From assembly GCA_905221605.1 (NCBI GenBank), contig CAJNDS010000318.1, positions 71,501-135,500 of the forward strand: a stretch of DNA of 64,000 nt. The letters are read 5' to 3'. Positions within the stretch are counted from its first letter, which is position 1; the number at the start of each line of letters is the position of its first letter. A program made the position numbers and the translations under genes. The notes under the pieces were generated by a model that was given only the letters and a program-made list of their open reading frames with translations, was not told where the DNA came from and ran no database searches. Shown here one piece after another: positions 9,118 through 18,661 of the stretch. This stretch comes from Symbiodinium natans. Taxonomy: Eukaryota > Sar > Dinophyceae > Suessiales > Symbiodiniaceae.

Positions 9118-9346
9118 GTTTAGGGTTTTAGGGTTTAGGTTTAGGGTTTAGGGTTTAGGGTTTAGGGTTTAGGGTTTAGGGTTTAGGGTTTAGGGTTTAG
9201 GGTTTAGGGGTTTGGGGTTTGGGGTTAGGGTTCAGGGTTCAGGGTTCAGGGTTCAGGGTTCAGGGTTCAGGGTTCAGGGTTCAGGGTTCAGGGTTCAGGG
9301 TTTAGGGTTTAGGGTTTAGGGTTTAGGGTTTAGGGTTTAGGGTCTT
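9118..9346 (+). repeat. TTTAGGG block enclosing an 11-unit TTCAGGG block
   Basis: About 13 TTTAGGG units, two TTTGGGG units, then eleven TTCAGGG units at roughly 9228-9300, then six TTTAGGG units. The sharp block of one variant is a marker of recent unit expansion. Confidence 0.93.
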
Positions 9347-9452
9347 CGGTTTAGAGCTTGTAGAGGAGTCGGAGGTTCATGGGCAGATATACGAAGGGTC
9401 TAGGATGGTTGGGCTTTCAACTGGGGGTTGACAGCTGAGGGCTTTGGGGTGC

Positions 9453-9630
9453 TACTTGGGGGTTCATGGTACTTATTAACCCGTTTAGGGTTTAGGGTTT
9501 AGGGTTTCGGGTTTAGGGTTTAGGGTTTAGGGTTTAGGGTTTATACGCCCCTCAAGTGCCCTAATATGGTTAGAAGTACAGTTATAAGTACAGTTATCAT
9601 TGGTTAATAAGTACTATGAACCTCCAAGTA
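9453..9630. mobile_element. Family A element (A3) with TTTAGGG replacing the left interior
   Basis: Both ends are intact (TACTTGGGGGTTCATGGTAC; TACTATGAACCTCCAAGTA). After TTATTAAC the expected AT-rich interior is replaced by eight TTTAGGG units at 9484-9542. The sequence then resumes at CGCCCCTCAAGTGCC. Confidence 0.72.
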
Positions 9631-9693
9631 CTGCAAGGGTGGGAGTGGGGACTTCCGAGTATTTGAAGAGCGTTGAGCTGCCAGTAGCAAGTT

Positions 9694-9885
9694 CCGGGTT
9701 TAGGGGTTTAGGGGTTAGGGGTTTAGGGTTTAGGGGTTTAGGGGTTTAGGGGTTTAGGGGTTTAGGGGTTTAGGGGTTTAGGGGTTTAGGGGTTTAGGGG
9801 TTTAGGGGTTTAGGGTTTAGCGTTCAGGGGTTTAGGGGTTTAGGGTTTAGGGTTTGGGGTTTAGGGTTTAGGGTTTATAGGGTTT
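9694..9885 (+). repeat. TTTAGGGG octamer block
   Basis: About 15 units of the octamer TTTAGGGG, ending in normal TTTAGGG. A change of unit length from seven to eight bases breaks the usual register. Confidence 0.92.
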
Positions 9886-10019
9886 AGGTTCTAGGGCTGG
9901 AGGTCATGGATGGAGGCTTTCCAAGGGTGTATGGGGCTGCTTTGAGAACCATGTGCAGGCTATCCTGCTAAAGCTCAAGCCATCGTGCGGAGTCCGAGAT
10001 ATCCCAACACGGGTACACC

Positions 10020-10780
10020 CCAAGATTCAATCCCTACAGCCCGAAAACCCTGCAACTATAAAACCCTAAAACCATAAACCCCTACGACCCTACAACTCTA
10101 CAACCCTAAAACCATAAACCCCTACAACCCTACAACCCTAAACCCTACAACCCTAAACCCAAAAAACCCTACAACCCTAAAACCCTAAACCCCCAAAACC
10201 CTACAACCCTACAACCCCAAAACCATAAACAACTACAACCCTACAATACCCTAAAACCCTAGAACCATAAACCCCTAAAACCCTACAACCCCTAAACCCC
10301 AAAAAAACCTACAACCCTAAAACCATAAACCCCTACAACCCTAAAACCCTGGAACCATAAACCCCAAAAACCCTACAACCCTAAAACCCTAAAACCGTAA
10401 ACCACTACAACCCTACAACCCTAAAAGCATAAACCCCTAACACCCTACAACCCGAGAACTCAAAAACCCTACAACCCTACTACCCTACAACCCTACAACC
10501 CTACAACCCTAAATCCCCTAAACCCCTACAACCCTAAAACCTTACAACCCTAAACCCCTAAAACCCTACAACCCTAACACCCTACAACCCTAAATGCCCC
10601 AGAACCCCAGAACCTTAACACCCTTGAAACCCCAGCCCTTAAGCCCTGAAACCCCATAAACCCCCTAAACCGTACAACCCTAAAACGCTAGAGCCCAAGC
10701 CCTAAACCCTAAACCCTAAACCCTAAACCGTAAACCTAAACCCTAAACCTTAAGCCCTGAAACCCTAAACCCGCCGACTC
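10020..10780 (-). repeat. Long degenerate CCCTACAA/CCCTAAAACC tract
   Basis: About 760 bp of C/A-rich repeats built from ACAACCCT, AAACCCCT and ACCATAAACCCC. The units recur in a higher-order pattern of about 45-60 bp. No coding content. Confidence 0.8.
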
Positions 10781-10829
10781 GGAAGCCTCAGAAGCGAGCA
10801 GATAATAGAGGGTACGTCCCCATAGATCC

Positions 10830-11020
10830 TACTTGGCGGTTCATGGTACTCAGGGGTTTAGGGTTTGGGGCTTAGGGCTTAGGGTTTGGGGGTACTTATT
10901 AACCCATTATAACTGTACTTATAACCCACTTATGAGCCCCTTAAGTGCCTATGGTTATAAAAACTTTATAGTTCTAGGTACAGTTTTCAGTGGTTAAGAA
11001 GTACCATGAACCTCCAGGTA
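10830..11020. mobile_element. Family A element (A4) with telomere-like insertion and GGTACT duplication
   Basis: The left arm reads to TTCATGGTACT (10845-10850 = GGTACT). A 40-bp tract of AGGGTTTAGGG type follows, and then GGTACTTATTAACC resumes at 10891. GGTACT is therefore present on both sides of the insertion. The right arm AAGTACCATGAACCTCCAGG is intact. Confidence 0.75.
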
Positions 11021-12200
11021 CACCCTGATACGCCCTAAGCCCAAAACCGCAAGGCATTCACCTGTGAACAACTCCACTGCCATGGGGAAATCCCGAGAGG
11101 CCAACAAATGCGCCGGAAGAACAGGACTCCAAGGGCTTAATTCCGCAGGTTTAGGTAAGGGATAAAGGGAGGGACTCCTAGAATGGGCCCTTAATCTTAG
11201 GCCCTAAGGCCCTTATAAGGGTCCCTCTGTTAGCGCCTTGGTTTAGGGTGCCCTAAACCCTAAAACCGACCTAGACCCTACGCTCCAGAACTCTGGGCGT
11301 AGAGCTCATTGAGATATGGCAGCGGTGCCGTATAGGGCTTCTACACAATGCCTTGGGTGTCTTGGGCGGCCCTAAACCCTAAACCCTAAACCCTAAACCC
11401 TAAACCCTAGTGGGCGCAGCCATTTTCTCACATCGAGAGTCGGACGTGAGGGCCTGCCGTGGTCTTTGTACAGCTTTCGCAGAGTAAGAGCAAAACGGGG
11501 CGCACCCCCATTCATCCCGCTCCGACGTTACAACTTGAGATAAGCCTAAACCCTATAACACCTATAAATTCTATAAACTCTGTAAACCCTCTGAACCCTA
11601 TAAAATCCTAAAGTGGCACTTCGTCAAGAACATTCCAGGCAAAGTGTCTTTTGGATCCCTGGCTAGCTCGCCGGGTGCTCTTACTACAGAAAGGCCTGCG
11701 ACAGGCCGGATGACGCACACTGAAGTGCTGGTGGAAGGCGTTGGTGGCTTCGAGACAGCTAGGGTTTAGGGTTTAAGGTTATAGGGTTTAGGATTTAGGG
11801 TCAAGGGTTTAGAGGTAAGGACGCTCCGAGACAGCTAAGGACTTCAGGGACTGCAAGAGAGGGACCCTTATAAGGGAATTTCGGGGGTTATTTACGGGCT
11901 ACTTGGGTATATATGGACTGCATAAGGTGTGTAGATATATAGGGGCTATATTGGGGAATAAGATTACGGGTCCTTTCCAGCGGTCCCTCCCTATATCCCC
12001 TAGTAAGTACGGAGTTTGCAACATGACGGGATGTAGTCCCGCAATGTCCGGGCCACGTCGCCGGGCCTAGCCTTCCCCCCCTTCGACCTCGTGCGATTCT
12101 GCACAGGCCTGGTGCACTCAAAGGGACGACCTAAGAGTGGCGCGACCCGAAGCACCGCCAAGAAATCACGTGTTCAGCCTTCTTTTGCGGTGTGCTTGTT
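11021..12200. other. Low-repeat stretch; no supported gene
   Basis: Mixed-composition sequence with short CCCTAAA blocks at 11373-11409 and TTTAGGG remnants at 11760-11810. The 77-codon minus-strand frame at 11888-12121 is not protein-like. CAAAGTGTCTTTT at about 11640 recurs at 32795, which may mark a shared old element. Confidence 0.4.
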
Positions 12201-12415
12201 GAGGCGTGGTTTAGGGTTTAGGGTTTAGGGCTTAGGGTTTAGGGTTAAGGGTTTAGGGTTTAGGGAAGGGGTGAACTTCTGGCTCAGGGGCTTCCCCTTT
12301 CTAAGAATCACGATGACTCGGCCGCCACAGCTCAAGTACTCCGCTGAACGGTCCTGATGACCCAAAGTTCATGAACTGGGCGGCGATTATGATTTCTCAC
12401 TTTGAGCTCACCGTT

Positions 12416-12458
12416 TGGCGGCAGGCTTCTTCAAAACCTGGAACAGTGGGCGCCCCTA
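12416..12458 (-). CDS. Micro-exon-like island encoding VLKKPAAKR
   Basis: The minus strand reads CAG then GTTTTGAAGAAGCCTGCCGC, giving VLKKPAAKR, and the sequence next to it is GTGAGC, a consensus donor. Upstream on the minus strand is a TTTAGGG run, which itself supplies TTTAG|G. The peptide matches VLRKPAAAS at 32.6 kb, so it looks like another copy of the same exon type. Confidence 0.5.
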
Positions 12459-12650
12459 AACCCTAAACCCTAAACCCTAAACCCTAAACCCTAAACCCTA
12501 AACCCTAAACCCTAAACCCTAAACCCCTGGAAGCCATGCGAGGCTTCACTCTCCTCCCCTAAACCCTAATGGGATCACATACCAGGACGGGCTTAGGGTT
12601 TAGGGTTTAGGGTTTAGGGTTTAGGGTCTAGGGCCTAGGGTTTAGGGTGT
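12455..12650. repeat. CCCTAAA then TTTAGGG blocks
   Basis: Ten CCCTAAA units at 12455-12524 and about seven TTTAGGG units at 12593-12650 face each other across 70 bp. Confidence 0.9.
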
Positions 12651-12825
12651 AGCCCCTTTATAGGGTTGATTATGGGGGTTTTTTGGGCCTAACAGCCCAT
12701 CCGGGTAAGGATCTAGGGCATTGCGGGGGGTCTCTATAGTGTGTCGGCCCATCCTGAAGCGTGAGATGTCTTTGCTCCGGACGACATGACAGGCTTGGGG
12801 GGCCCTGGGTTGAAGGTTTAGAGGG

Positions 12826-12975
12826 CTGAAAGGGCCTTAAACAGGTCCATATCGGGCTTGCTTTATATGGCCACTTCTCTGATTTATGGTGCCTTTTGGG
12901 GGTCCTTATTACAAGGCGGCCCCTAATATTTAGGGTACCCGAAAAGAGACCACACGTTACAGTTCTAGGGCTTCG
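12826..12975. mobile_element. Family E hairpin (diverged copy)
   Basis: TTTATGGTGCCTTTTGGGGG with TCCTTATTACAAGGCGGCCC and TTTAGGGTACCCGAAAAGAG matches the better preserved copy at 28.26 kb. Confidence 0.45.
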
Positions 12976-13090
12976 GGGCTGTTTTTGTCTGGGGGATCAG
13001 TTGGGAAGCTTCGCCTGGGGGACTGGGACTCTTCGACTTTTTTCTCTGACCTTATAGACATGAACCTCACTCCCCCTTTGAAGGGGAAAA

Positions 13091-13335
13091 AAACCCTAAA
13101 CCCGAAACCCTAAACCCTAAACCCTAAATCCTAAACCCTAAACCCTAAACCCTAAACCCCCCCCCGAAACCCCTAAGCACTTGAGAGCTCTACCTTATCT
13201 GGGCCAGGCCTTCGACTTGGTCTTGGAGGTGGCCTGCATGCGGGGCTTCATGTTAGGGTTTAGGGTTTAGGGTTTAGGGTTTAGGGTTTAGGGTTTAGGT
13301 TTTAGGTTTAGGGTTTAGGGTTTAGGGTTTAGGGC
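13091..13335. repeat. CCCTAAA and TTTAGGG blocks around an exon-like island
   Basis: About ten CCCTAAA units at 13091-13160 and eleven TTTAGGG units at 13254-13335 enclose the Lys-rich island at 13197-13253. Confidence 0.9.
13197..13253 (-). CDS. Exon-like island, Lys-rich
   Basis: The minus strand reads MKPRMQATSKTKSKAWPR without a stop, directly between opposing telomere-like blocks. The MKxxxQATSKTKSKA style matches the Lys/Ala-rich exon type of this region. Confidence 0.4.
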
Positions 13336-13984
13336 CAGGTATGGTCCCGATTGGGTTTAGGGCCAAGTTCAAGGTTTGGGGGCATCATAGGACTGCAGCG
13401 TTTGGGAAGCCCCTCCTCATGATCCAGGGAGCTGCCCGTGTGAACGTCATTCCAGAATCAGGGTCCCTTTGCAAGGATCGTTTAAGAAAGGGGTTGCCAA
13501 ATAAAGGAAGAGGCCTCTTTTTCCTGACTCAATAGCCAACCAGAAACGACGCTTACCAGCGTAGTCAATGAGTTTATGCCTTCGCTTGAAGTAGTTGCTG
13601 ATCACGATCAAAAATCAATCGTGAAATTGAAGACTAATTGAAGCCGTGAGTGTGTCAAAGAAGATCACCCATAGATTCCGAAATTGACACCCACGAATGA
13701 GCACAGACAAACAGTGTCTCAGATACAGCCCAGTTTCCACACACTCAGCGCATTAATAAAAGTCAGTATAGTTGACATCCATTCTACATATATATATATG
13801 GTCACCCCCCCCCAATGGACCCACCGCGGGCCTTGATCTTTGCAAAAGTACCGCAAATACCGATAAAACCTATGCTGTCTGGTGATTTTCCGGTGACCGG
13901 ATTTTTGACTGTATTCCTTAATTCACCCTCTCACACACGCACGGAGGGTTTTTCTTTCTGTTGGCTTTTGTTTATAATTTAAGA

Positions 13985-15110
13985 TCTAGGCATTTAAACC
14001 TAAGCCTGCAAAAAAAAAACCTTAACCTTTAAACCCTGTAGGGTTAAGGTTTAAAGGTTAAGGGTTTAAGATTTAGGCATTTGAACCTATGCCGGTAATT
14101 AAAGCTAAGCCCTTAACCTTTAAATTCTATCGGGTTGAGATTTTTACAGGTTTAGGGTTTAAGATGTAGGCATTTAAACCTAAGCCTGCAACTAATTTTA
14201 AACCCTTAACCTTTAAACCCTGTAGGGTTAAAGTTTAGAGGCTTAGGGTTTAATATTTAGCCATTTAAACCTGTAGCCAAGCCCTTAACCTTTAAACCCT
14301 ATAGGGTTAAGATTTTTAAAGGTTTAGGATATAAGATGTAGGCATTTAAACCTAATTAAGCCTGCAACTAATTTTAAACCCTTAACCTTTAAACCCTGTT
14401 GGGCTAAGGTTTTAAAGGTTTCGGGCTTAAGATTTAGGCATTTAAACCTATTCCGGCAATTTACGCTAAGCCTCTAACCTTTAAACCCTATAGGGTTAAG
14501 ATATTTAAAGGTTTAGGGTTTAAGTTTAAGGTTTAGGTATTTAGACCTATGCCGGCAGTTCATATTGAACCCTTAACCTTAAACCCCATAGGGATGAGAT
14601 TTAAAGGTTTAGGATTCTTTACTTAGACATTTAAATCCAAGCTGACGATTCAACCTAAACCCTTAACCTTTAAACCCTATAGGGTGAAGGTTTAAAGTTT
14701 TAGGGTTTAAGATTCAGACATTTAAACCCAAGACAGCGATTAACACTAAGCCCTTAACCTTTAAACCCTATAGGGTTAAGGTTTAAAGGTTTGGGGTTTA
14801 AGATTCAGGCATTTAAAGCTAAGTATGTAATCAATTTGTCACCCTTAACACCTCTAAACTCTGTAGTGTGAAGGTTTAAAGGCTTAGGGTTTAAAAAAAC
14901 CTAAGCCCCCTAAGCCCATAGAGTTTAAACCTTAAGGGTTTAAGGTTTACGCATCTATTCCTTAACCCTAAACCCTCTAGGGTCAGGACCCTAAAGCCCT
15001 CGGCAATCAAGCCTAAACCCTTGACCTTCAAACCCCATAGGATGAAGGTTTAAAGGTTTGGGGTTTAAGACTTAGGCATTTAAACCTAGAGGGCATTTAA
15101 GCCTTAATCC
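13985..15110. repeat. ~91-bp satellite with internal inverted halves
   Basis: GGCATTTAAACCTA or a close variant recurs at 13989, 14076, 14169, 14260, 14341, 14438, 14537, 14627, 14717, 14809 and 15074, so the period is about 81-99 bp. Each unit contains CCTTAACCTTTAAACCCT followed by its complement AGGGTTAAGGTTTAAAGG. Every unit can therefore fold as a hairpin. No coding frame. Confidence 0.85.
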
Positions 15111-15391
15111 TAAACCCTTTAGGGTCAGAACCTTAGCACCCTATAGGGGTCTAGCACGTTCAAAGGCTTGAACCCTACAGGCGCTGAAGGTATACATGTC
15201 CTATCGGTTTTTAAACCATTACACCCTGTAAGAAGGTTTAGGGTCTTTTCGGGGTCTATCTCTAAATTTCTCACGGGGTTAACCCTGCAGGGTTTAAAGT
15301 TAAAGGTTTAGGGTTAAAGGTTAAGGCAATACCTATAGGATTAGAACCTTATAACCCTGTAGTGCATGAGGCTTAAACCCCTAAAACTTAA

Positions 15392-16378
15392 CCATCTTTT
15401 TCTCGAGAAAACCAAAAAAACCAAAAAAACCAAAAAAACCAAAAAAACCATCTTTTCCAAAACTATGGGGCTGGGGCCTCCAAAAGATGGTTTTTTTGGT
15501 TTTCTCGAGAAAAAGATGGTTTTTTTGGTTCGAAACCATCTTTTTCTCGAGAAAAAGATGGTTTTTGAGCAGCCGCTCTTCGAAAAACCATCTTTTTCTC
15601 GAGAAAAAGATGGTTTTTGGAGATCTTGTCCTGGAAAAACCATCTTTTTCTCGAGAAAAAGATGGTTTCCGGAGGTCTTGTCCTGGTAAAACCATCTTTT
15701 TCTCGAGAAAAAGATGGTTTTTGGAGGTCTTCTCCTGGTAAAACCATCTTTTTCTCGAGAAAAAGATGGTTTTTCGAAGGATGGTTGCTCAAAACAATCT
15801 TTTTCTCGAGAAAAAGATGGTTTCGAACCAAAAAACCATCTTTTTCTCGAGAAAACCAAAAAAACCAAAAAAACCAAAAAAACCATCTTTTCCAAAACTA
15901 TGGGGCTGGGGCCTTCAAGAGATGGTTTTTTTGGTTTTCTCGAGAAAAAGATGGTTTTTTTGGTTCGAAACCATCTTTTTCTCGAGAAAAAGATGGTTTT
16001 TGAGCAGCCGCTCTTCGAAAAACCATCTTTTTCTCGAGAAAAAGATGGTTTTTGGAGATCTTGTCCTGGAAAAACCATCTTTTTCTCGAGAAAAAGATGG
16101 TTTTTGGAGGTCTTGTCCTGGTAAAACCATCTTTTTCTCGAGAAAAAGATGGTTTTTGGAGGTCTTGTCCTGGTAAAACCATCTTTTTCTCGAGAAAAAG
16201 ATGGTTTTTAGAAGAGCGGCTGCTCAAAAACCATCTTTTTCTCGAGAAAAAGATGGTTTCGAACCAAAAAAACCATCTTTTTCTCGAGAAAACCAAAAAA
16301 ACCATCTTTTGGAGGCCCCAGCCCCATAGTTTTGGAATTTTTGGTTTTTTTGGTTTTTTTGGTTTTTTTGGTTTCTTG
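15392..16378. repeat. Array of perfect 26-bp palindromes at 52-bp period
   Basis: Twelve copies of a 26-bp palindrome centred on CTCGAG (half-site CCATCTTTTTCTC) start at 15536, 15588, 15640, 15692, 15744, ~15795, 15971, 16023, 16075, 16127, 16179 and 16231. One copy (~15795) has a changed base. Spacing is 52 bp within each group of six, except the last step of the first group (51 bp). The two groups are 435 bp apart and are tandem copies. Spacers are related (GGAGGTCTTGTCCTGGTAAA type), and the first and last spacer are reverse complements. ACCAAAAAAACC tracts and a TCCAAAACTATGGGGCTGGG segment cap each block, inverted at the right end. Long frames on both strands here merely reflect the palindromes and are not genes. 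Confidence 0.93.
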
Positions 16379-16458
16379 GATTTTTTTGGTTTGTTGGTTT
16401 TTGTTAATTCTTATTTTGTTGTTTTTTGCCTTGATCTGGCTAGGACTCGGCTGCCATG

Positions 16459-16545
16459 CGCGGTGGGTCCATTGGGGGGGGGTGAGCTATATGGTCACCC
16501 CCCCCCAATGGACCGATATATATATATATATATACATATAGTCGA
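16459..16545. repeat. Poly-G/poly-C hairpin and TA microsatellite
   Basis: GGTCCATTGGGGGGGG at 16464 and CCCCCCCCCAATGGACC ending at 16514 form a hairpin with a short loop, followed by a TATATA run. Confidence 0.85.
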
Positions 16546-16841
16546 CTGCCGAGTGATACAATCACAGTGTCTATTCTTACATCGCAAAAAACCGACAAAC
16601 ATTCTGGCTTGGAATCAAGGAATTGCTCCAAACCGACACAAGCATCATCAGTGTGTTTACAGTGACACAGCATCGCGCCAAATCGGACCCTCTTGCAATT
16701 TATGAAAGTACCTCCACGGCAACCCTCTTCAGAGCAACCCTTCGGTGATGGAGGGAGAAAAGGTTACCAACTCGTAGCTTTCCCCGGGGGAGTGGGGGGG
16801 GGGGGTTACCTGAGTAACCAATACGCCCTAAAATACGACGC

Positions 16842-16893
16842 CCGCCTTTCTTGCCAGGCTTGTTAGACGGACCACTCTTCAGTGCAGCCCTAA
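16842..16893 (-). CDS. Exon-like island, Lys-rich
   Basis: The minus strand reads AALKSGPSNKPGKKGGR. It fits the Lys-rich exon type but is short and without clear splice sites. Confidence 0.3.
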
Positions 16894-17030
16894 ACCCTAA
16901 GCCCTTACATCCTTTACTCTGGGCTTCCCAAACGCTGGCGAGGACACCCCAAACCCAAAACCCTAAAGCCTGAACCCTAAATTCTAAACTAAACCCTAGA
17001 CCCTGAACCCCAAAATTCAGAGGTTAGAGC

Positions 17031-17078
17031 CTTGGGCTTCGCATGAGGCTTCGCCGCAGCCTGGGGTGGGTCGCTGGC
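17031..17078 (-). CDS. Exon-like island, Ala/Lys/Pro-rich
   Basis: The minus strand reads ASDPPQAAAKPHAKPKALT, preceded by an in-frame stop that would fall in an intron. It is similar in style to histone-H1-like tails. Confidence 0.3.
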
Positions 17079-17516
17079 TCAAGGTGTTCTCTAAGGATCC
17101 ATGTACCCATATGGTTTACACTTGGGTTTAGGGTTTAGGTTTTAGGGTTTAGGGTTTCATACTTGGGCCCTACAGCTACTATATGGGCATTTCCCAAAAC
17201 AGGGGTACCCCTTTGTTATACCACAAATGAATCGAATCCCCTTAAAGGGACCCTCGAAAAGGGTACCCTATTTTTCGAGAACCCCCAATAGGAACCTCCT
17301 GTAACGCCTAAGTTTGGTGCAAGGCAGCCCCTAGTAAAGGCTACCCAAAAAGGGGCCTTCCTTGAGTGAGCGGACCATATTGAGACCGGAAAGCGCAATG
17401 CAGGTTTTGAGGGACGACTTCGTCGCAAACAGTCAGATTTTGGGGATGAACTCGAGAAACTCGAACGGATGTCTAGACTCCTGCACCAAGAACAACAAAT
17501 AAAAGGCTACCCCACA

Positions 17517-17635
17517 AGCCCTAAACCCTAAACCCGAAACCCTAAACCCGAAACCCTAAGCCCTAAACCCTACCTAGACCCTAGACCCTAAACCCTAAAC
17601 CTAAACCCTAAACATCCCTAAACCCTAAACCCTAG
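17517..17635 (-). repeat. CCCTAAA block
   Basis: About 14 units with CCCGAAA variants, ending just left of the Lys-rich island at 17641. Confidence 0.9.
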
Positions 17636-17640
17636 ACTCA

Positions 17641-17750
17641 ACGTCTGCGCCTTCTTGGGCTTAGCCGCTTTCTTGGGCGTCGCGGCTTTCTTGGGCGTCG
17701 CAACCCTCTTTGCCCCGGACTTCGGAGCGGCCTCGGGCTGAAACTTCAGG
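17641..17750 (-). CDS. Exon-like island with ATPKKA repeats
   Basis: The minus strand reads LKFQPEAAPKSGAKRVATPK and continues KAATPKKAAKPKKAQT, an uninterrupted basic segment with TPKKA repeated. Such KxA/P repeats occur in H1-like and dinoflagellate histone-like proteins, and in many dinoflagellate Lys-rich hypotheticals. The DNA basis is a 21-bp repeat with GGCTTTCTTGGGCGTCGC. TTTAGGG and CCCTAAA blocks abut both sides. It is one of the clearest exon candidates. The exact function cannot be assigned. Confidence 0.5.
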
Positions 17751-17751
17751 G

Positions 17752-17960
17752 GTTTAGGGTTTAGGGTTTAGGGTTTAGGGACTTAGGGTTTGGGGGTTTA
17801 GGGGTTTAGGTAGGGATTTCGCGGTTTAGGGTTTAGGGGTAGACAGGTTGGGGTTTAGGATTTAAGGATTTTGGGGGGGTTCAGGCTTAGCGGGTTGAGG
17901 TGAAGGGGTTTAGGGTTTAGGGTTTAGGCGTTTAGGGTTTAGGGGGTTAGGGTTTGGGGT
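17752..17960 (+). repeat. TTTAGGG block, degenerate
   Basis: TTTAGGG with TTTGGGGG and TTTAGGGG variants. Confidence 0.85.
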
Positions 17961-18224
17961 TTATCGGTCACATGGTTTTATGGGGTGCCTATAGGGTTTA
18001 TCGGGTTTCTGGGGTTTATCTGAACAAGTCCCTGAAATTTATATGGTTTATAGGGAAAAGTTCTGGGCTCGTGGGGTTTCGTCGTTCAAAAGCTCATCTT
18101 GCGGCGCACAGAAATCCCTACTTGGGGGGGGGGGGGGGGGCACTTGTGAATGATTCTGCTGGCTTTCTTGGCTTGGGGGGTTAGGGTCTATTAGGGTTGA
18201 GGGTTTAGGGTTGGGGTGCTATTT

Positions 18225-18547
18225 GGGGGAGAGTAACCTGCTTGGGCAGTGACTTCTGTGATGCGTCGCGTTCTAAGGGGACTTGCGTCGCAAAGTCGAA
18301 CATCGCAGGTGGAGCGGTCTAGCGGCGGAGGAGCCGCCTTGATAACCGGCCCAGGGGTACCTCCTGAAGCACGCCTCGTCCGTGGGGATCGTGGGTGGCT
18401 GTTGCTCCAGGGCTCGGCGCCTGTCGCTCTGAGCACATCGCTCAGCAAAGCACGAAGGTCCCCCGGTGGTACCTCGTCCACACGTAGTTCGTTCGGAAGG
18501 ACAACGGCGAGGTCCTCTTCGAACATGCGGAACTCCCGAAATTTCAT
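18225..18547 (-). CDS. Hypothetical protein or long exon
   Basis: A minus-strand frame of about 108 codons starts at ATG 18545-18547 with MKFREFRMFEEDLAVVLPNE and continues through LRVDEVPPGDLRALLSDVLR. The first 50 residues are protein-like, with acidic and hydrophobic alternation and probable helices. The later part is Pro/Ser/Arg-rich and may run into an intron. A stop lies four codons upstream of the ATG in frame, so either this is the true start or the exon begins near it. No family recognised. The plus-strand frame over the same DNA is weaker in composition. Confidence 0.45.
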
Positions 18548-18574
18548 GGTGATGCATCAACATGCCCAGGCTGG

Positions 18575-18653
18575 ACCCTAAACCCTAAACCCTAAACCCT
18601 GAACCCCAAAAAACCCTAAACCCTAAACCCTAAACCCTAAACCCTAAACCCTA
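18575..18653 (-). repeat. CCCTAAA block
   Basis: About ten units, beginning next to the putative start of the gene at 18.5 kb. Confidence 0.92.
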
Positions 18654-18661
18654 ATTGAGCC

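Larger units (their letters stand above)
13800..16514. mobile_element. Possible composite element bounded by inverted GGTCACCCCC arms
   Basis: The sequence GGTCACCCCCCCCCAATGGA continuing CCCACCGCGG at 13800-13829 recurs inverted at 16459-16486 and, shorter, in direct orientation at 16491-16514. The enclosed 2.6 kb (satellite plus palindrome array) is free of the telomere blocks and hairpin families that fill its surroundings. The flanks from 13540 and to 16700 are AT-rich and also unlike the rest. No transposase is visible, so mobility is an inference only. Confidence 0.4.

Noticed and set aside
15392-16378. CRISPR array (regular 26-bp repeats and 26-bp spacers)
   Set aside because: The repeats are full palindromes, the spacers are related to each other and partly reverse complements, there are no cas genes, and the surrounding genome is eukaryotic.
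15341-16705. Long ORFs on both strands (up to 245 codons) across the palindrome array
   Set aside because: They consist of the same NHLFLEKKMVF / KPSFSREKDGF phrases in all frames, which is a direct consequence of the repeated palindrome.
17070-17095. Relic dinoflagellate spliced-leader sequence (CTGGCTCAAG)
   Set aside because: Only about nine bases match the 3' end of the leader as I remember it; the rest does not, so chance is likely.
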